Shown here piece after piece: positions 9,650 to 18,539 of a stretch of DNA of 64,000 bases. Origin of the DNA: Leishmania mexicana MHOM/GT/2001/U1103 (Eukaryota; Euglenozoa; Kinetoplastea; Trypanosomatida; Trypanosomatidae); contig NC_018311.1 of the NCBI RefSeq assembly GCF_000234665.1, forward strand, positions 186,001 to 250,000, in the 5' to 3' direction. The position numbers and the translations under genes are program-made. The stretch's first letter is position 1. Each line of letters begins with the position of its first letter. The notes under the pieces were generated by a model. That model was not told the origin of the DNA. It was given only the letters and a program-made list of their open reading frames with translations, and searched no databases.

Positions 9650-10494
9650 GGCTCTCGCACCCGCAAGCTTCGATGAGACACGGGTCCAACGGTGATTCCA
9701 GGAAATCGAAACGCGGAAAGGGAAAAAAAAAACGGTGAAAGGGCAAGTGGGAAGGTGGCAGAAGAAATAAAATTACCCGCGCAGCGGCACTTCATATTTT
9801 ATTTCCCTTCGCTACACAAAAGGCGGGGAGCGACATAACTATGATCACTAAGCGCGTCTGCAGCATCCGGACGGAGGCTGTTGCCCTCGGCAGTGCGAAA
9901 CCCCGTGAGAGTGGCCTTTTGTTTTTTTTCCGTTTTTCTTTTTTCCGCTTCTTCCTTCACTGTCGGTCGTCCCGCAATCCATCCCTTCCATCGTCACCGT
10001 CGAGAAACAAGCCGTGCTCCACCTGCCATGCATTCCCGGCTCACTCCAGCAGTTCATCACTCAAACTAGTGCTTCATCCTCTGCGCAGCAACTGCTCTGT
10101 ACAGAGGGGGGGAAACAGATGATGAAACGGTCACAAGAGAGACACGGGAAGGAAGAAAAATAATGAGAGTAGCGTTAGTGCTTAAAAGTTAACCACGACA
10201 GTTGTTTGTGATGCACAACTGCTACTACTCCTCGCCCCAGCATGCAGAGTGAACGAGAAACACGCTTATACTGAGAACTGGGACACACACACACAACGTG
10301 TAATAGCGCCACCTCGACCACTGGCGAGTCCTCTGCCGCACCACTTCTTTGCATCTTCGCGCTGTTGCAATGTGCCACTCTTTGATTCGGTGTGTGTGTC
10401 TGTATCAGTAGTTGCGGAAACAGAAAAAAAAGGCAGATGCCGCGCGGTATGGTTATAAGAGATGGCGGCCCGTGTCAGGCCGTGCTCCCCCCCC
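9650..10494. other. Intergenic/UTR, no gene seen
   Basis: AT-richer spacer downstream of the acyl-CoA dehydrogenase-like gene, with an A run near 9723-9732 and T-rich runs near 9919-9945. The minus-strand T-rich stretch facing the 166-residue gene may serve its trans-splicing. Confidence 0.6.
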
Positions 10495-12054
10495 CTACGA
10501 CCGCAACGCCTCATCACACATCCCCACCGCAATCCGCTTGTAGGAGTCATCTGCGGTCATTCCAATGTTGTAGGACTCCTCAGAGAGCTGAATCGCGCGG
10601 TTGGTGGCCATGGCGATAAAAGCACTTGCCAGCTCCTTTTCAGTTTTCGCAGTTGGCAGGCGCTTGCTCTGACACATGGCTGCGCGCGACGCACTCGCAG
10701 AGGCGGCGTAGAGCAAGGACGCTGCCTCACCAAGGCGGTTAATGATGAGCTGTTGCTGAGGCACCTGTGAGCCATTACGGACAAAGGTGGCCTCCACAGC
10801 GTTACCAAAGGCAACCACAGCAGAATCGATGGCTGAGCAGTCCAGTTCCCGCACCGGCACGCGATCTTTCATGCCCATCGACCGCATTGTCCGAAGCTGC
10901 ACCATCTGCAACGTAGACGTCCGCTGAAAGACAAGACCGTAGTCCTCAACTCCGCAGCAGACGGCGGATGAGTAGAGAAAATCTGTGGACTCCATCATGG
11001 ACAACAGAAGACGCGCGTTTGCAAAGCACTTTTCCAGCACCTCGCTCATGGGGGTTGCTGTCGACAGAATGCTGAGCCACTCGTTCGTGCTGCTCTGCAC
11101 GAATACACTTACCAGAGCCGCCTCCAGCAAGCTGTCTTCGGTGGGCAAATCGAGGTTGGCAGTTAAAGCGTAGAGAGAGGACTCCATGGCGTACATGATG
11201 CACGCGCACGACGCGACCGTGTCAGCAGCCCATTGTTCCGGTACACTGTCCCGCAGTTCTTGCACGACCCGCTTCGAAATGCCGAGAAGCGTGGCCGCGT
11301 AGACGTACTGCTCAGTGAACAACGTGATCATACGATCCTTGAACCCTTCCCCAACTACGCCAACTACGTCAGCAACGGGAGTGTCTTCAAAGCTAACAGT
11401 TCCCCCACTCACGCTCACCCCTTTTGCCCTCTTCTCCAAGATAAAGAAGGTGTTCCGCGAAACCTCCATCGGCCCCGCCTCCGTCGCGGTCTGCGTCAGC
11501 GCCTTGGCCAGTACCAGATAGTGTGTCGCACCCTCAGCGAACTCGCATCGTTTGCACCCTGTGAGTACGTACCTGCCGTCGCTTGTGAGCGTAGCCTTGG
11601 TAGTGTTCATGCTAATGTCATTGCCACAGCTCTCCCGCGTGGCCCATCCCATCATGATCTTCCCATCGGACATCCCGGTAAGATACTTCCCTTTCACTTC
11701 CTTCGATCCTACGGTGGACAGCAAATAGGACGCGAAGCCGCAGTGCTGAATCGTCTGCAGCAGCTTGCTGTCCCCGCTGGTGCCCACCTCCTCGCAGACG
11801 AGAGCGTGGGTTGTGTGCCCTAGCCCCAGTCCGCCGTACTCAGTAGCGATTCGAGCGCCTGCGAGATTCAGGTCCTTGTCGCTGCTACGGATCTGCTCAA
11901 TGACCGCCTGCACAGTTTCGGACTCGTCGCTGTCCAGCTGCCGGGAGGGATACGGGAAGAGCTCTTCGGGAACGACGCGAAAGTTGAAAAGACCAGCCGC
12001 GTACGAGGCATGGCGCACGTACCGCCTTGGCGCTGAAGAAAACACGCGGCGCAT
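10495..12054 (-). CDS. Acyl-CoA dehydrogenase family protein, probably mitochondrial, possibly inactive
   Basis: 519 residues, in the size range of the larger VLCAD/ACAD9-type enzymes. The Arg/Ser-rich N terminus (MRRVFSSAPRRYVRHASYAA) looks like a mitochondrial presequence. Family landmarks in order are TEYGGLGLG at 71-79, the signature-1-like WATRESCGNDIS at 137-148 (one residue shorter than the usual A-[LIVM]-[ST]-E-x2-[GSA]-G-[ST]-D), and FEDTPVADVVGVVGEGFK at 222-239, the usual 'D-x-x-VP..N-(V/L)-G-x-x-G-G-F' strand. These enzymes use FAD to form trans-2-enoyl-CoA. The Y/F-E-G-T motif holding the catalytic base of most members is not visible. The matching stretch near 365-395 reads VFQRTS and MVQL, with Gln where Glu is expected under either alignment. 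It may be a scaffold or assembly factor, or use a base elsewhere. Confidence 0.85.
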   Translation of the reverse strand: MRRVFSSAPRRYVRHASYAAGLFNFRVVPEELFPYPSRQLDSDESETVQAVIEQIRSSDKDLNLAGARIATEYGGLGLGHTTHALVCEEVGTSGDSKLLQTIQHCGFASYLLSTVGSKEVKGKYLTGMSDGKIMMGWATRESCGNDISMNTTKATLTSDGRYVLTGCKRCEFAEGATHYLVLAKALTQTATEAGPMEVSRNTFFILEKRAKGVSVSGGTVSFEDTPVADVVGVVGEGFKDRMITLFTEQYVYAATLLGISKRVVQELRDSVPEQWAADTVASCACIMYAMESSLYALTANLDLPTEDSLLEAALVSVFVQSSTNEWLSILSTATPMSEVLEKCFANARLLLSMMESTDFLYSSAVCCGVEDYGLVFQRTSTLQMVQLRTMRSMGMKDRVPVRELDCSAIDSAVVAFGNAVEATFVRNGSQVPQQQLIINRLGEAASLLYAASASASRAAMCQSKRLPTAKTEKELASAFIAMATNRAIQLSEESYNIGMTADDSYKRIAVGMCDEALRS

Positions 12055-12572
12055 TCGGCTCTGCAGAAGGTGACTGCAGACTTTTGCTTCCAGCTTCTAG
12101 CCACAGGCACCCGTAGATCACATTTTTTTGTCACAGAATGCAAGAACGCAACATAGGGAAGGCGAGAGGAAAAGAAAAAAAAGCGTTGTCAGCCGCACGA
12201 AGAGAGTCGTAACATCTTAACATTGATATGCTGTGCGCACAGAGGGTTAAGTAGGCAAACTGCAACGCAACGACTCCAGAAAAGCTGTGAGACGCTGAAG
12301 GGCCAGCACCCCGTACTCTTCGACCCTCTGAGATAAACCATATACTAGCGTGAAAATGGGCAGACATTGAATCCAGCAGAGAACAGTGAATAAAAAAAGC
12401 ACCTTCTGTGTTGTCTCCCTGTAGCCTGCTGCCCGTGGATGAGTCCTACTTTCTTTTTTTTTCAGCTTTATGTGTCTTAGACGAGTCTTAAGAGGGAAAG
12501 AAGAGTTGGTTTCTTAAACTGGGTACGCCTACTCCTCAACAACAGCCAAGTTCATCAAACCGATGCTGCATC
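12055..12572. other. TSR1 3' UTR/intergenic, no gene seen
   Basis: About 500 nt between TSR1 and the acyl-CoA dehydrogenase-like gene. On the minus strand it contains a T/C tract (near 12160-12185) suited to trans-splicing of the latter. Confidence 0.6.
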
Positions 12573-14915
12573 TCAGCATTCCTCCTCGTTTTCCGTATGC
12601 CCGGCAGGGACGTCGGACATGCTGAACGCAACCGTAGTCCATTTCGGGAATACTCGCTTGAATAGGTCCATGCACACAACATCATGCTGCATAATCTGGT
12701 CGTTGAGAACAGCCTTGAAAAGCCCATGAGTGCCAACGGGTTTGGTTATCTTGCCACGACGGCCGAACTTAGTGTAAATGTCGACCGGCTGAAACCACTT
12801 GATATCTTCGTCATTGAAGAACATGTACTTGACAACGACCTGCTTTTTGTGAATCACCGCCACGCGGCCACTGAGAACAGCGCGCTTTAGCAGAAGAGTT
12901 TCAGGGTTGGGAGGAAGGCTACCGCCAAAGCATGCTAGTCGCAGAGGATTTCCCTCTGCCTGCTCCTCAAGTGAAGGTACCTGGAAGAGCAGCAGCGGAC
13001 ATGGGTTGTAGCTGATGGGACCAAAGAATGTCGCCATACGGAACCTGTCCCCTTCGTGGAAGAAGCGGGCAAACTTGGATCGGTCCCCTGAGCTGATATC
13101 GCTGAAGAGCGGCGAGACGTAGAACTTGCGAAATCCAATGTGCGCCAGCATGGGAGTTTTGGACTTGATAGGCTCATCCAGTTCCGACGCCCTCTGAACC
13201 TGGAAGTGCAGCACAGACCACTTTTGCTCGTGCTGCAGCTGACCGGAAGCAATAAGAAAACACCGCTCACAGGCATCCCACACGCTTTGAGGGACGTTGA
13301 CGAGTGTGATGGCGATGCGCATGCCCACCTCAGCCATGCCTCCTTCGCATGCGCCAATTGCACTCTCGCGAATACGAGAATACCCCTGAAGCTTGTAGAT
13401 GTAAGCGTACTGTGGAGGCAAGTTCTCCGCCGGATCCCACCTGCCTGTGTGGAAACTCTTCATTCCACGGTACTTGGCAAAACGCTGTCTCGCCGATATG
13501 TTAACCGGAGTATCTACCATATCTGGATTCCAAGCCTCCTCCTCGCTCAATTCCTTCAGTCTTTCCATTTCCAGTATCCTCTCCTCGTCTGTCATGCGCT
13601 CCAGACGAACGACATCCTCAACCTTGAGAAAATCGACATCGGTTTGTGTCGTGCGGTAAGACATGGCATCCCCGGCAAAGGCGTCCTCATCATCCATGGT
13701 AATGTGCTGATGCTCCGGTGCTTTCTCCTTCACGATGTTGTCCTCTGTGTCATACCACGCCGCTTGGTCGCTGGAAACGCCAGCCGGTACGCGAATCTTG
13801 TGAGTCCGAGCAATTTCCTGATGATAAACCACATCCGCGTCAGTTGGAAAACCATCGTCCTCTAGAGTTGAATTCGCTTGAACTTGCTGGAGTGACTCTC
13901 GCTGTTCTTCCTCAGATGTCTCAATGAGCACTCGCTCGTCACCCTTCCGCACTTCCTCGATCTTGCAAACTTGGAAAGTACCGTGATTTGTCAGGTGCAG
14001 AAGCTGTGTAGCAGAAAGAGGCATACCACGCAAATGACCCGTGATTGTAAGCTCCTGGGTTTCGGGATTGTAGGCCTTTTCCTCCACTGCCATGTATGGA
14101 TGTTGATCTCTCCATTTCAGGGTCCGGATTTTTGACACCTGCATGTGGCGCAGAATGTTGGTGTAGTCGTCTTGGCTGACCACAGACACAACCTTCGTTG
14201 TGTCACTCAGAACAGAGTTGAAATACCGCTGGTGGATCTTCAGCACCTTCTGTCGCTGGCGGTCGGCAAAGGTGTGCAGGTTCTGAATTACGACGACAAC
14301 GCTTGGGGTACCCTGCGAATTAATAGCCGCAACGAGATCGCGCGTGTAGTCGGTGATGCATAAGCCAACGTCGCTGAACCAAGTTGTCGCAATCGTCTCT
14401 CCTCCGTCGTCACCCGTAAAAGCGTGAGCATCTTGAAGCTCACGGATAGTATTTTGTACAGCCTGTGAGCAGTCAAGTGTAAGCACCATAAAATCACTCA
14501 CTTTCGCGACGTCGATGCAGTCCTGGTCATTGCAGTCTTTTTCGCAGACAAATGTGAAAGCGGCTTTCCTTTCCTTGGACAAAACACTGAACGGTTGATC
14601 GCCGCCTGGAAAATCCACATGCAGGCTCTTGCAGAATCCCTGAAGAATTTCCTCCGTGTTTCCGGACTCATTGGCGGGAACAATGCCGACAATACGAGGT
14701 ATTCCGTCAGCGCTCCCCAGGCGCCGCTGGTCCAGAGCTGCACGGGCTCGCTTGTCACGCATTGCAGTAGCTATCTGCTTTGAACGCTCCTTGTTGTGAG
14801 CAGAAGTCCCAGCCTTTACGTTGCACTGCTTGCTCTGTAGTTGCCGACCCTTGGATTTGTCAGCCAGTGCGTGCTTTGACGCGAAGCGCTGCTTATGTTC
14901 TTTGTTTCGAGCCAT
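12573..14915 (-). CDS. TSR1: Ribosome biogenesis protein TSR1
   Basis: 780 residues, matching yeast Tsr1 (about 788). The Lys/Arg-rich N terminus (KHKQRFASKHALADKSKGR) is like Tsr1. It is followed by a GTPase-like domain that lacks a P-loop: RIVGIVPANESGN stands where Bms1 would carry a nucleotide-binding loop, as expected for Tsr1, which is a non-GTPase relative of Bms1. From about residue 475 the shared Bms1/Tsr1 C-terminal domain begins with KYRGMKSFHTGRWDP and ENLPPQYA and runs to FFGPISYNPCPLLLFQ, ending in an acidic tail. Tsr1 acts in nucleolar and cytoplasmic 40S maturation. This is the first gene of the leftward array. A strong pyrimidine tract and AG lie only 23 nt upstream of the ATG. 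Confidence 0.93.
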   Translation of the reverse strand: MARNKEHKQRFASKHALADKSKGRQLQSKQCNVKAGTSAHNKERSKQIATAMRDKRARAALDQRRLGSADGIPRIVGIVPANESGNTEEILQGFCKSLHVDFPGGDQPFSVLSKERKAAFTFVCEKDCNDQDCIDVAKVSDFMVLTLDCSQAVQNTIRELQDAHAFTGDDGGETIATTWFSDVGLCITDYTRDLVAAINSQGTPSVVVVIQNLHTFADRQRQKVLKIHQRYFNSVLSDTTKVVSVVSQDDYTNILRHMQVSKIRTLKWRDQHPYMAVEEKAYNPETQELTITGHLRGMPLSATQLLHLTNHGTFQVCKIEEVRKGDERVLIETSEEEQRESLQQVQANSTLEDDGFPTDADVVYHQEIARTHKIRVPAGVSSDQAAWYDTEDNIVKEKAPEHQHITMDDEDAFAGDAMSYRTTQTDVDFLKVEDVVRLERMTDEERILEMERLKELSEEEAWNPDMVDTPVNISARQRFAKYRGMKSFHTGRWDPAENLPPQYAYIYKLQGYSRIRESAIGACEGGMAEVGMRIAITLVNVPQSVWDACERCFLIASGQLQHEQKWSVLHFQVQRASELDEPIKSKTPMLAHIGFRKFYVSPLFSDISSGDRSKFARFFHEGDRFRMATFFGPISYNPCPLLLFQVPSLEEQAEGNPLRLACFGGSLPPNPETLLLKRAVLSGRVAVIHKKQVVVKYMFFNDEDIKWFQPVDIYTKFGRRGKITKPVGTHGLFKAVLNDQIMQHDVVCMDLFKRVFPKWTTVAFSMSDVPAGHTENEEEC

Positions 14916-14938
14916 TGTACATGATCTGGATACCTAGA

Positions 14939-14940
14939 CT
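14939..14940 (-). promoter_or_regulatory. Spliced-leader acceptor for TSR1
   Basis: Minus-strand CTTTGTTTCTTTCTGTTGGC and TGTTTTCT lead directly into this AG. The 23-nt leader makes ATG 14915 the clear start. Confidence 0.7.
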
Positions 14941-15664
14941 AGAAAACAGCCAACAGAAAGAAACAAAGCGGAAAGAAAGATGGTTGAGAGCTGCATAGAA
15001 GTATGGAAAATGGCACAAGATCGGGTTGCAGCCCATATAGAAATGAGCAAAAAGGTACACTGCGCCGCGTCCTCATATGCTTCTTGTCCCTCTCCTGTTG
15101 GCCGGCTGCATCGCGAAACAATGCGCCAAGAGAGATGAGTGCGCTGGGGAAACACTAACCGAGGGTTACCAAAGATCAGCAAATGGTAGATTGGAAAAAA
15201 AAGGCTTGCCGTTGCAACAGCAAAGAAACGAGTCTGTATATCGAAGAACTTGGCTGTCCCACAGATATTTGCAAGTCAAACATCAAGAAACCTGAGCGAG
15301 AAGAGAATTTCACAGCTGCGCAGAAAAAAAAAATCGCCGCGCCCGCGACTTTGAACACAAACTCCACAACCGTCTTGCTTTCTTTCCATGGCTGCAAATA
15401 CCACTGCGATCTCTTCAATACAATTATGTGGAAAGAAAAATCGTAACGTATCCACCACACCGGGCAAGTGGATACTCGGTAAAGAGCAGCATGACGCTGA
15501 TTTCGAAAAAGATCCCAGCCGCACAGACGCTCGAATCCATCCTTTCCTAGCCGAACCCTACATTGTCCAGCGAAGCATCCACATCTCCGCCAGGCATCAG
15601 TACCTTGAAGCAGCCAGAGTTCGCAAGAACATTTTTGCAGCGCACCCCTTCTCTCCCATGCAAC

Positions 15665-16220
15665 TTCAGATCAAGGGCCACTTCGCCCGCCGCTCGCACC
15701 TCACAGACCCCATTCACGTAGTGCGAAGCACCCGCGGATAGACACGGCGCAGCAACGCACCAACCCCGTCATTGTAGACCACGGCCACCCCCCCATACCC
15801 AACCACCCCCTGCTTCGTGGGCGGCCCCAAAGTCTCTCCCATTTCGCCTGCCGAACCGTGGTGCATCCTCGGGGAGTGCAGGCTCCCCACACAAGCACGC
15901 AGTGTGAAGGCCGGGTGAAATACGCCCCAGTGGCGCGGTCAGCTGCCGCACCGCATGGGTAGCACAGGCGCGCTCGTCGCGGCAGGCCGCCCCAACGCCA
16001 CGCCGCCCAGGACCCGCCCAACGACACCAGCGGCGCATTGCACTGGCCCCCCCCCCTGCGGTGGGCGCCGGGAAATCTCGTCACAAGAAGTGGCCCGGCA
16101 TTTGGCAGGGATGCTGGCGAAAGGGGCCCACTGGCTCTAACCATGAAGGGTCCAGGATCCTGAGACCCCACGGTAAACAGAGCCCGCCCCTCACCCGGGC
16201 AGGGCCAGAAGAGAAAAAAA
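15665..16220 (+). mobile_element. SIDER2-like retroposon inside the strand-switch region
   Basis: About 555 bp, the usual SIDER2 size. A GATCAAGGGCCAC string near 15670 resembles the 5' signature of the DIRE. A second signature, ACCGTGGTGCATCCTC, lies near 15856. It is followed in order by CTGCCGCACCGCATGGGT near 15943, CGTCGCGGCAGGCCG near 15975, GGCATTTGGCAGGGATG near 16096, GATCCTGAGACC near 16156, ACCCGGGCAGGGCC near 16194 and an A-rich tail (GAGAAAAAAAATG) near 16213. The same order occurs in the copies at about 490-1045 and 50825-51385. Boundaries are approximate. Confidence 0.7.
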
Positions 16221-16545
16221 ATGCATAAGTCCAAAAAACTTATGAAGAAAAAATAATCGATCAAAAAGCCTAAGAATGCGCAGTTTCGCATAAAAAGAGC
16301 GCCGAACAATTCCTAAGCGGGGCCCCCTTGAGCCCGCCAAGGAGTAGGGGAAGGGTCCCCACGACCAAAATTGGAACGGTAAAAAATCACAAAGATTCCC
16401 TTTTTCCCTACCCAACAACAAACAATAACACGCAGTTTCCCACAATTGCTTACCTGACACCAGCCCACTACCTAGAATACCGCGGCACCAACTCTTTTCA
16501 ACAATTCCCAAAAAATGGTTTGCCCTTTCCCGAAACACAACCTTC
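16221..16545 (-). promoter_or_regulatory. A/C-rich (minus-strand GT-rich) tract facing the leftward array
   Basis: The plus strand is poor in G here: 16381-16440 has 25 A, 18 C, 14 T and only 3 G. Read in the direction of leftward transcription it is therefore GT-rich. In Trypanosoma brucei GT-rich elements at start regions were shown to drive directional polymerase II transcription with H2A.Z deposition. A like role here is inference from composition and position. Confidence 0.4.
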
Positions 16546-17542
16546 CTTCTTCACGATCAAGGCCACCCCAACGTGGCATCTTCGGGTGGGACCACTCGTT
16601 GTGGGCAGGCGAAAAAGCCTGCAGCCTGCCCCCCCAGTGCTGCTGCCGACTCTTCGTGTCTCCTGTTGGGTCTGAGCTGGCGCTGTGCCGGGCAGCCCCG
16701 CGGTCAGGATCACGCCTTGACGGGCCCAGTAGGAATTCCACCCACGATGCAACAAATGTGCGCATCCGCCCGCTTCTTTTTCCGTGCCCGTTTCTCCTTC
16801 CGCAGCGTTGCGCCGATGCCGGTCGTGCCCATGGACCACCGCCGGTGCGATGCGCGCCGCCGCCGCCATGGGGCCAATGACACCAAAACGCTGCTCATGG
16901 ATCTAACGGCCCCACCGATTTACGCCCAAGGGCCCGCAACCACAGCACCCACGGCCGCGCCCTTTTCCCGAAACACCACCCTACAAGCACTTGTTCCCCC
17001 CGGGGCTTTCAACGCCCCCAGCGCAGCAGGGGGTGAGAGAGTCACGGCGCTAGCGTCTCTTCGCCCGTGCGGCACGACACGGCACGCGAAGAAGTGTGTA
17101 GACCTCCTCCCTTCCCCAGTTCCAAAGGACAAGGTTGTGGCGGCTTCGCCCTCGCATTTCCGCCACGACCTTACCCGGCGGATAAACCCCACGCGAGGCC
17201 GCACCCCCAAGGGTTTGCCTGGGTGCACGGGAAGTTCCCCATCTGGTGCCAGACGGCGCCGCCCCCCCCCCCGCCGCGTTTTACGGAGATCCCACGTCGC
17301 GGCCTTCGAACCGCCCAGGGTGGACGGGCTCAGGATACCACCCCGCAACGCCCACTGGGTCCCGCCATCGACCTTGACGAGGTTTGCCGTGAGCGCGTCG
17401 AAGCCCTAGCGATGCACGGCAGGAAAGGGGCACCGCTGAACATCCACGGCCGGGGCGTCACCACCGGCCGCGCCGCCGCCGCATTGAAGGGGAGCGGGGT
17501 GGCGGGGCGCGTTTTTGGCCCTTGTGAAACTGCACATGCCGA

Positions 17543-17641
17543 GTGCTGGCCCTGCGGCCTGCCGCCCCTGTGGTGCTGACTGGCAACACGCGCAAGTTAC
17601 TCGAGCGCATGATGTGGCGACGGCTTGACGGCCACGTGGGA
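17543..17641 (+). pseudogene. Reverse transcriptase remnant of the DIRE
   Basis: The frame reads RPAAPVVLTGNTRKLLERMM followed by WRRLDGHV, matching the early RT motif of non-LTR elements (R-P-I-x-L-x-x-x-x-x-K-x-x-E-R-x-x-x-x-R-L). The catalytic YADD/FADD motif is not seen downstream, which fits an internal deletion. Confidence 0.6.
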
Positions 17642-18003
17642 AGACAAGTGCCGGCCACGCCGCCATCCCCCCTCTGGGGGGTGGGGCACTGGGCGCCGCG
17701 CAGGGCCGCGCGTTTCTTCAAGACGAGGCGCGCACCCTTCGTTGCGCGACATCAGGGCCAGTTGCAGCACCCCGCAGCACGCGCGCACCTAAACGGGGAT
17801 CCCTTCCGCCTCCATCTCAGTCTTGGCGTCCAGCCAGTGCGCGACACCGGCTGACACTTCGCGAGGGGGGGGGCCCTCGATGTGGCCACGCCTCGGGCTG
17901 CCGGGCTGGGGGCGGTCTGCCCGCGCGGGCGTCCTCCCTGGACGGAGGCAAAGCCAGCGGCGTTCAGACAGCGACCCTGCCGTTGTGTACGGGGCTCCCT
18001 TGC

Positions 18004-18078
18004 GCGCTGTGGGCGGATGGAGTAGTGCAGACGGGCACGAAACTGGGAGCGGCCGTGGCGCTTCGCCCGCATAATACG
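18004..18078 (+). pseudogene. RNase H remnant of the DIRE
   Basis: The frame reads ALWADGVVQTGTKLGAAVAL, resembling the first strand pair of retroposon RNase H (W-T-D-G-S-V ... SGAA-x-x-L). The first catalytic Asp remains and the usual Ser after Gly is replaced by Val. Its frame differs from that of the RT remnant. Confidence 0.5.
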
Positions 18079-18229
18079 CCCGATGGCGCGGCCGCAGAGG
18101 GGCTGCGGCTGCCGCGCCGGGTTTGGCGTGATGGCGCTGGGGCTTGGCCTGCTGCGGGATGTGCGGCATCCGCCACACTCTACCCTGCGGGCCTTATGGG
18201 GCATCAACGCGGGTGACGCGATGGGGGCA

Positions 18230-18335
18230 CCCCGAGCTGCACCACTGAGTCGTCCAGACTCTACCGAGGAGAGCCCCCACACCATCTTACGGGATGCAGC
18301 GGCTTGGGGCGACCGGGTGAGACGCATGGCGCACC
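18230..18335 (+). pseudogene. C-terminal segment remnant of the DIRE
   Basis: The frame reads STEESPHTILRDAAAWGDRV followed by RRM, like the 'C-x-x-x-x-E-T-x-x-H-x-L-x-x-C-P-A-(L/W)-x-x-x-R-R-x-(M/L)' tail of ingi-type proteins, with the zinc-binding Cys residues lost. It is frameshifted relative to the RNase H remnant. Confidence 0.5.
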
Positions 18336-18539
18336 GGCGGAGCAGGGGGTTTCGGGGGGCCTGTGGCCTGGGGCCGGCCAGCCCCCCCCCTGAGCCCGCC
18401 GGACGCAAGGTCCCGACCCGGCGACCGGACGGCCGGTCCCCGAGGGCCAGGGCGTAGCCGCAGCGCAACGGAGGTGGGGCGGATGTCGACGTTTGCATTT
18501 TTCGGGAAGCGCTTACAAGACGGCGGTGTTTTTTTTTGG

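Larger units (their letters stand above)
16551..18520 (+). mobile_element. DIRE: degenerate ingi/L1Tc-related retroposon
   Basis: The 5' end carries the retroposon signature (GATCAAGGCCACCCCAACG followed by TGGCATC), close to the hallmark of L1Tc/ingi elements. The body is G+C-rich and broken into several frames. Recognisable remnants follow the order of a non-LTR element: a reverse transcriptase motif at about 17540-17640, an RNase H-like motif at about 18004-18078 and a C-terminal segment at about 18230-18335. The spacing from RT to RNase H (about 400 nt) is far too short for a full RT domain, so an internal deletion is present, and the three remnants lie in different frames. The 5' 345 nt recur at 56426-56775. 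The 3' boundary is uncertain. It is set where composition changes abruptly before a T run at 18528. Confidence 0.7.

Noticed and set aside
15388..15741. 117-codon ORF at the left of the strand-switch region
   Set aside because: It runs into the SIDER, has no family resemblance, and is oriented away from the adjacent leftward array.
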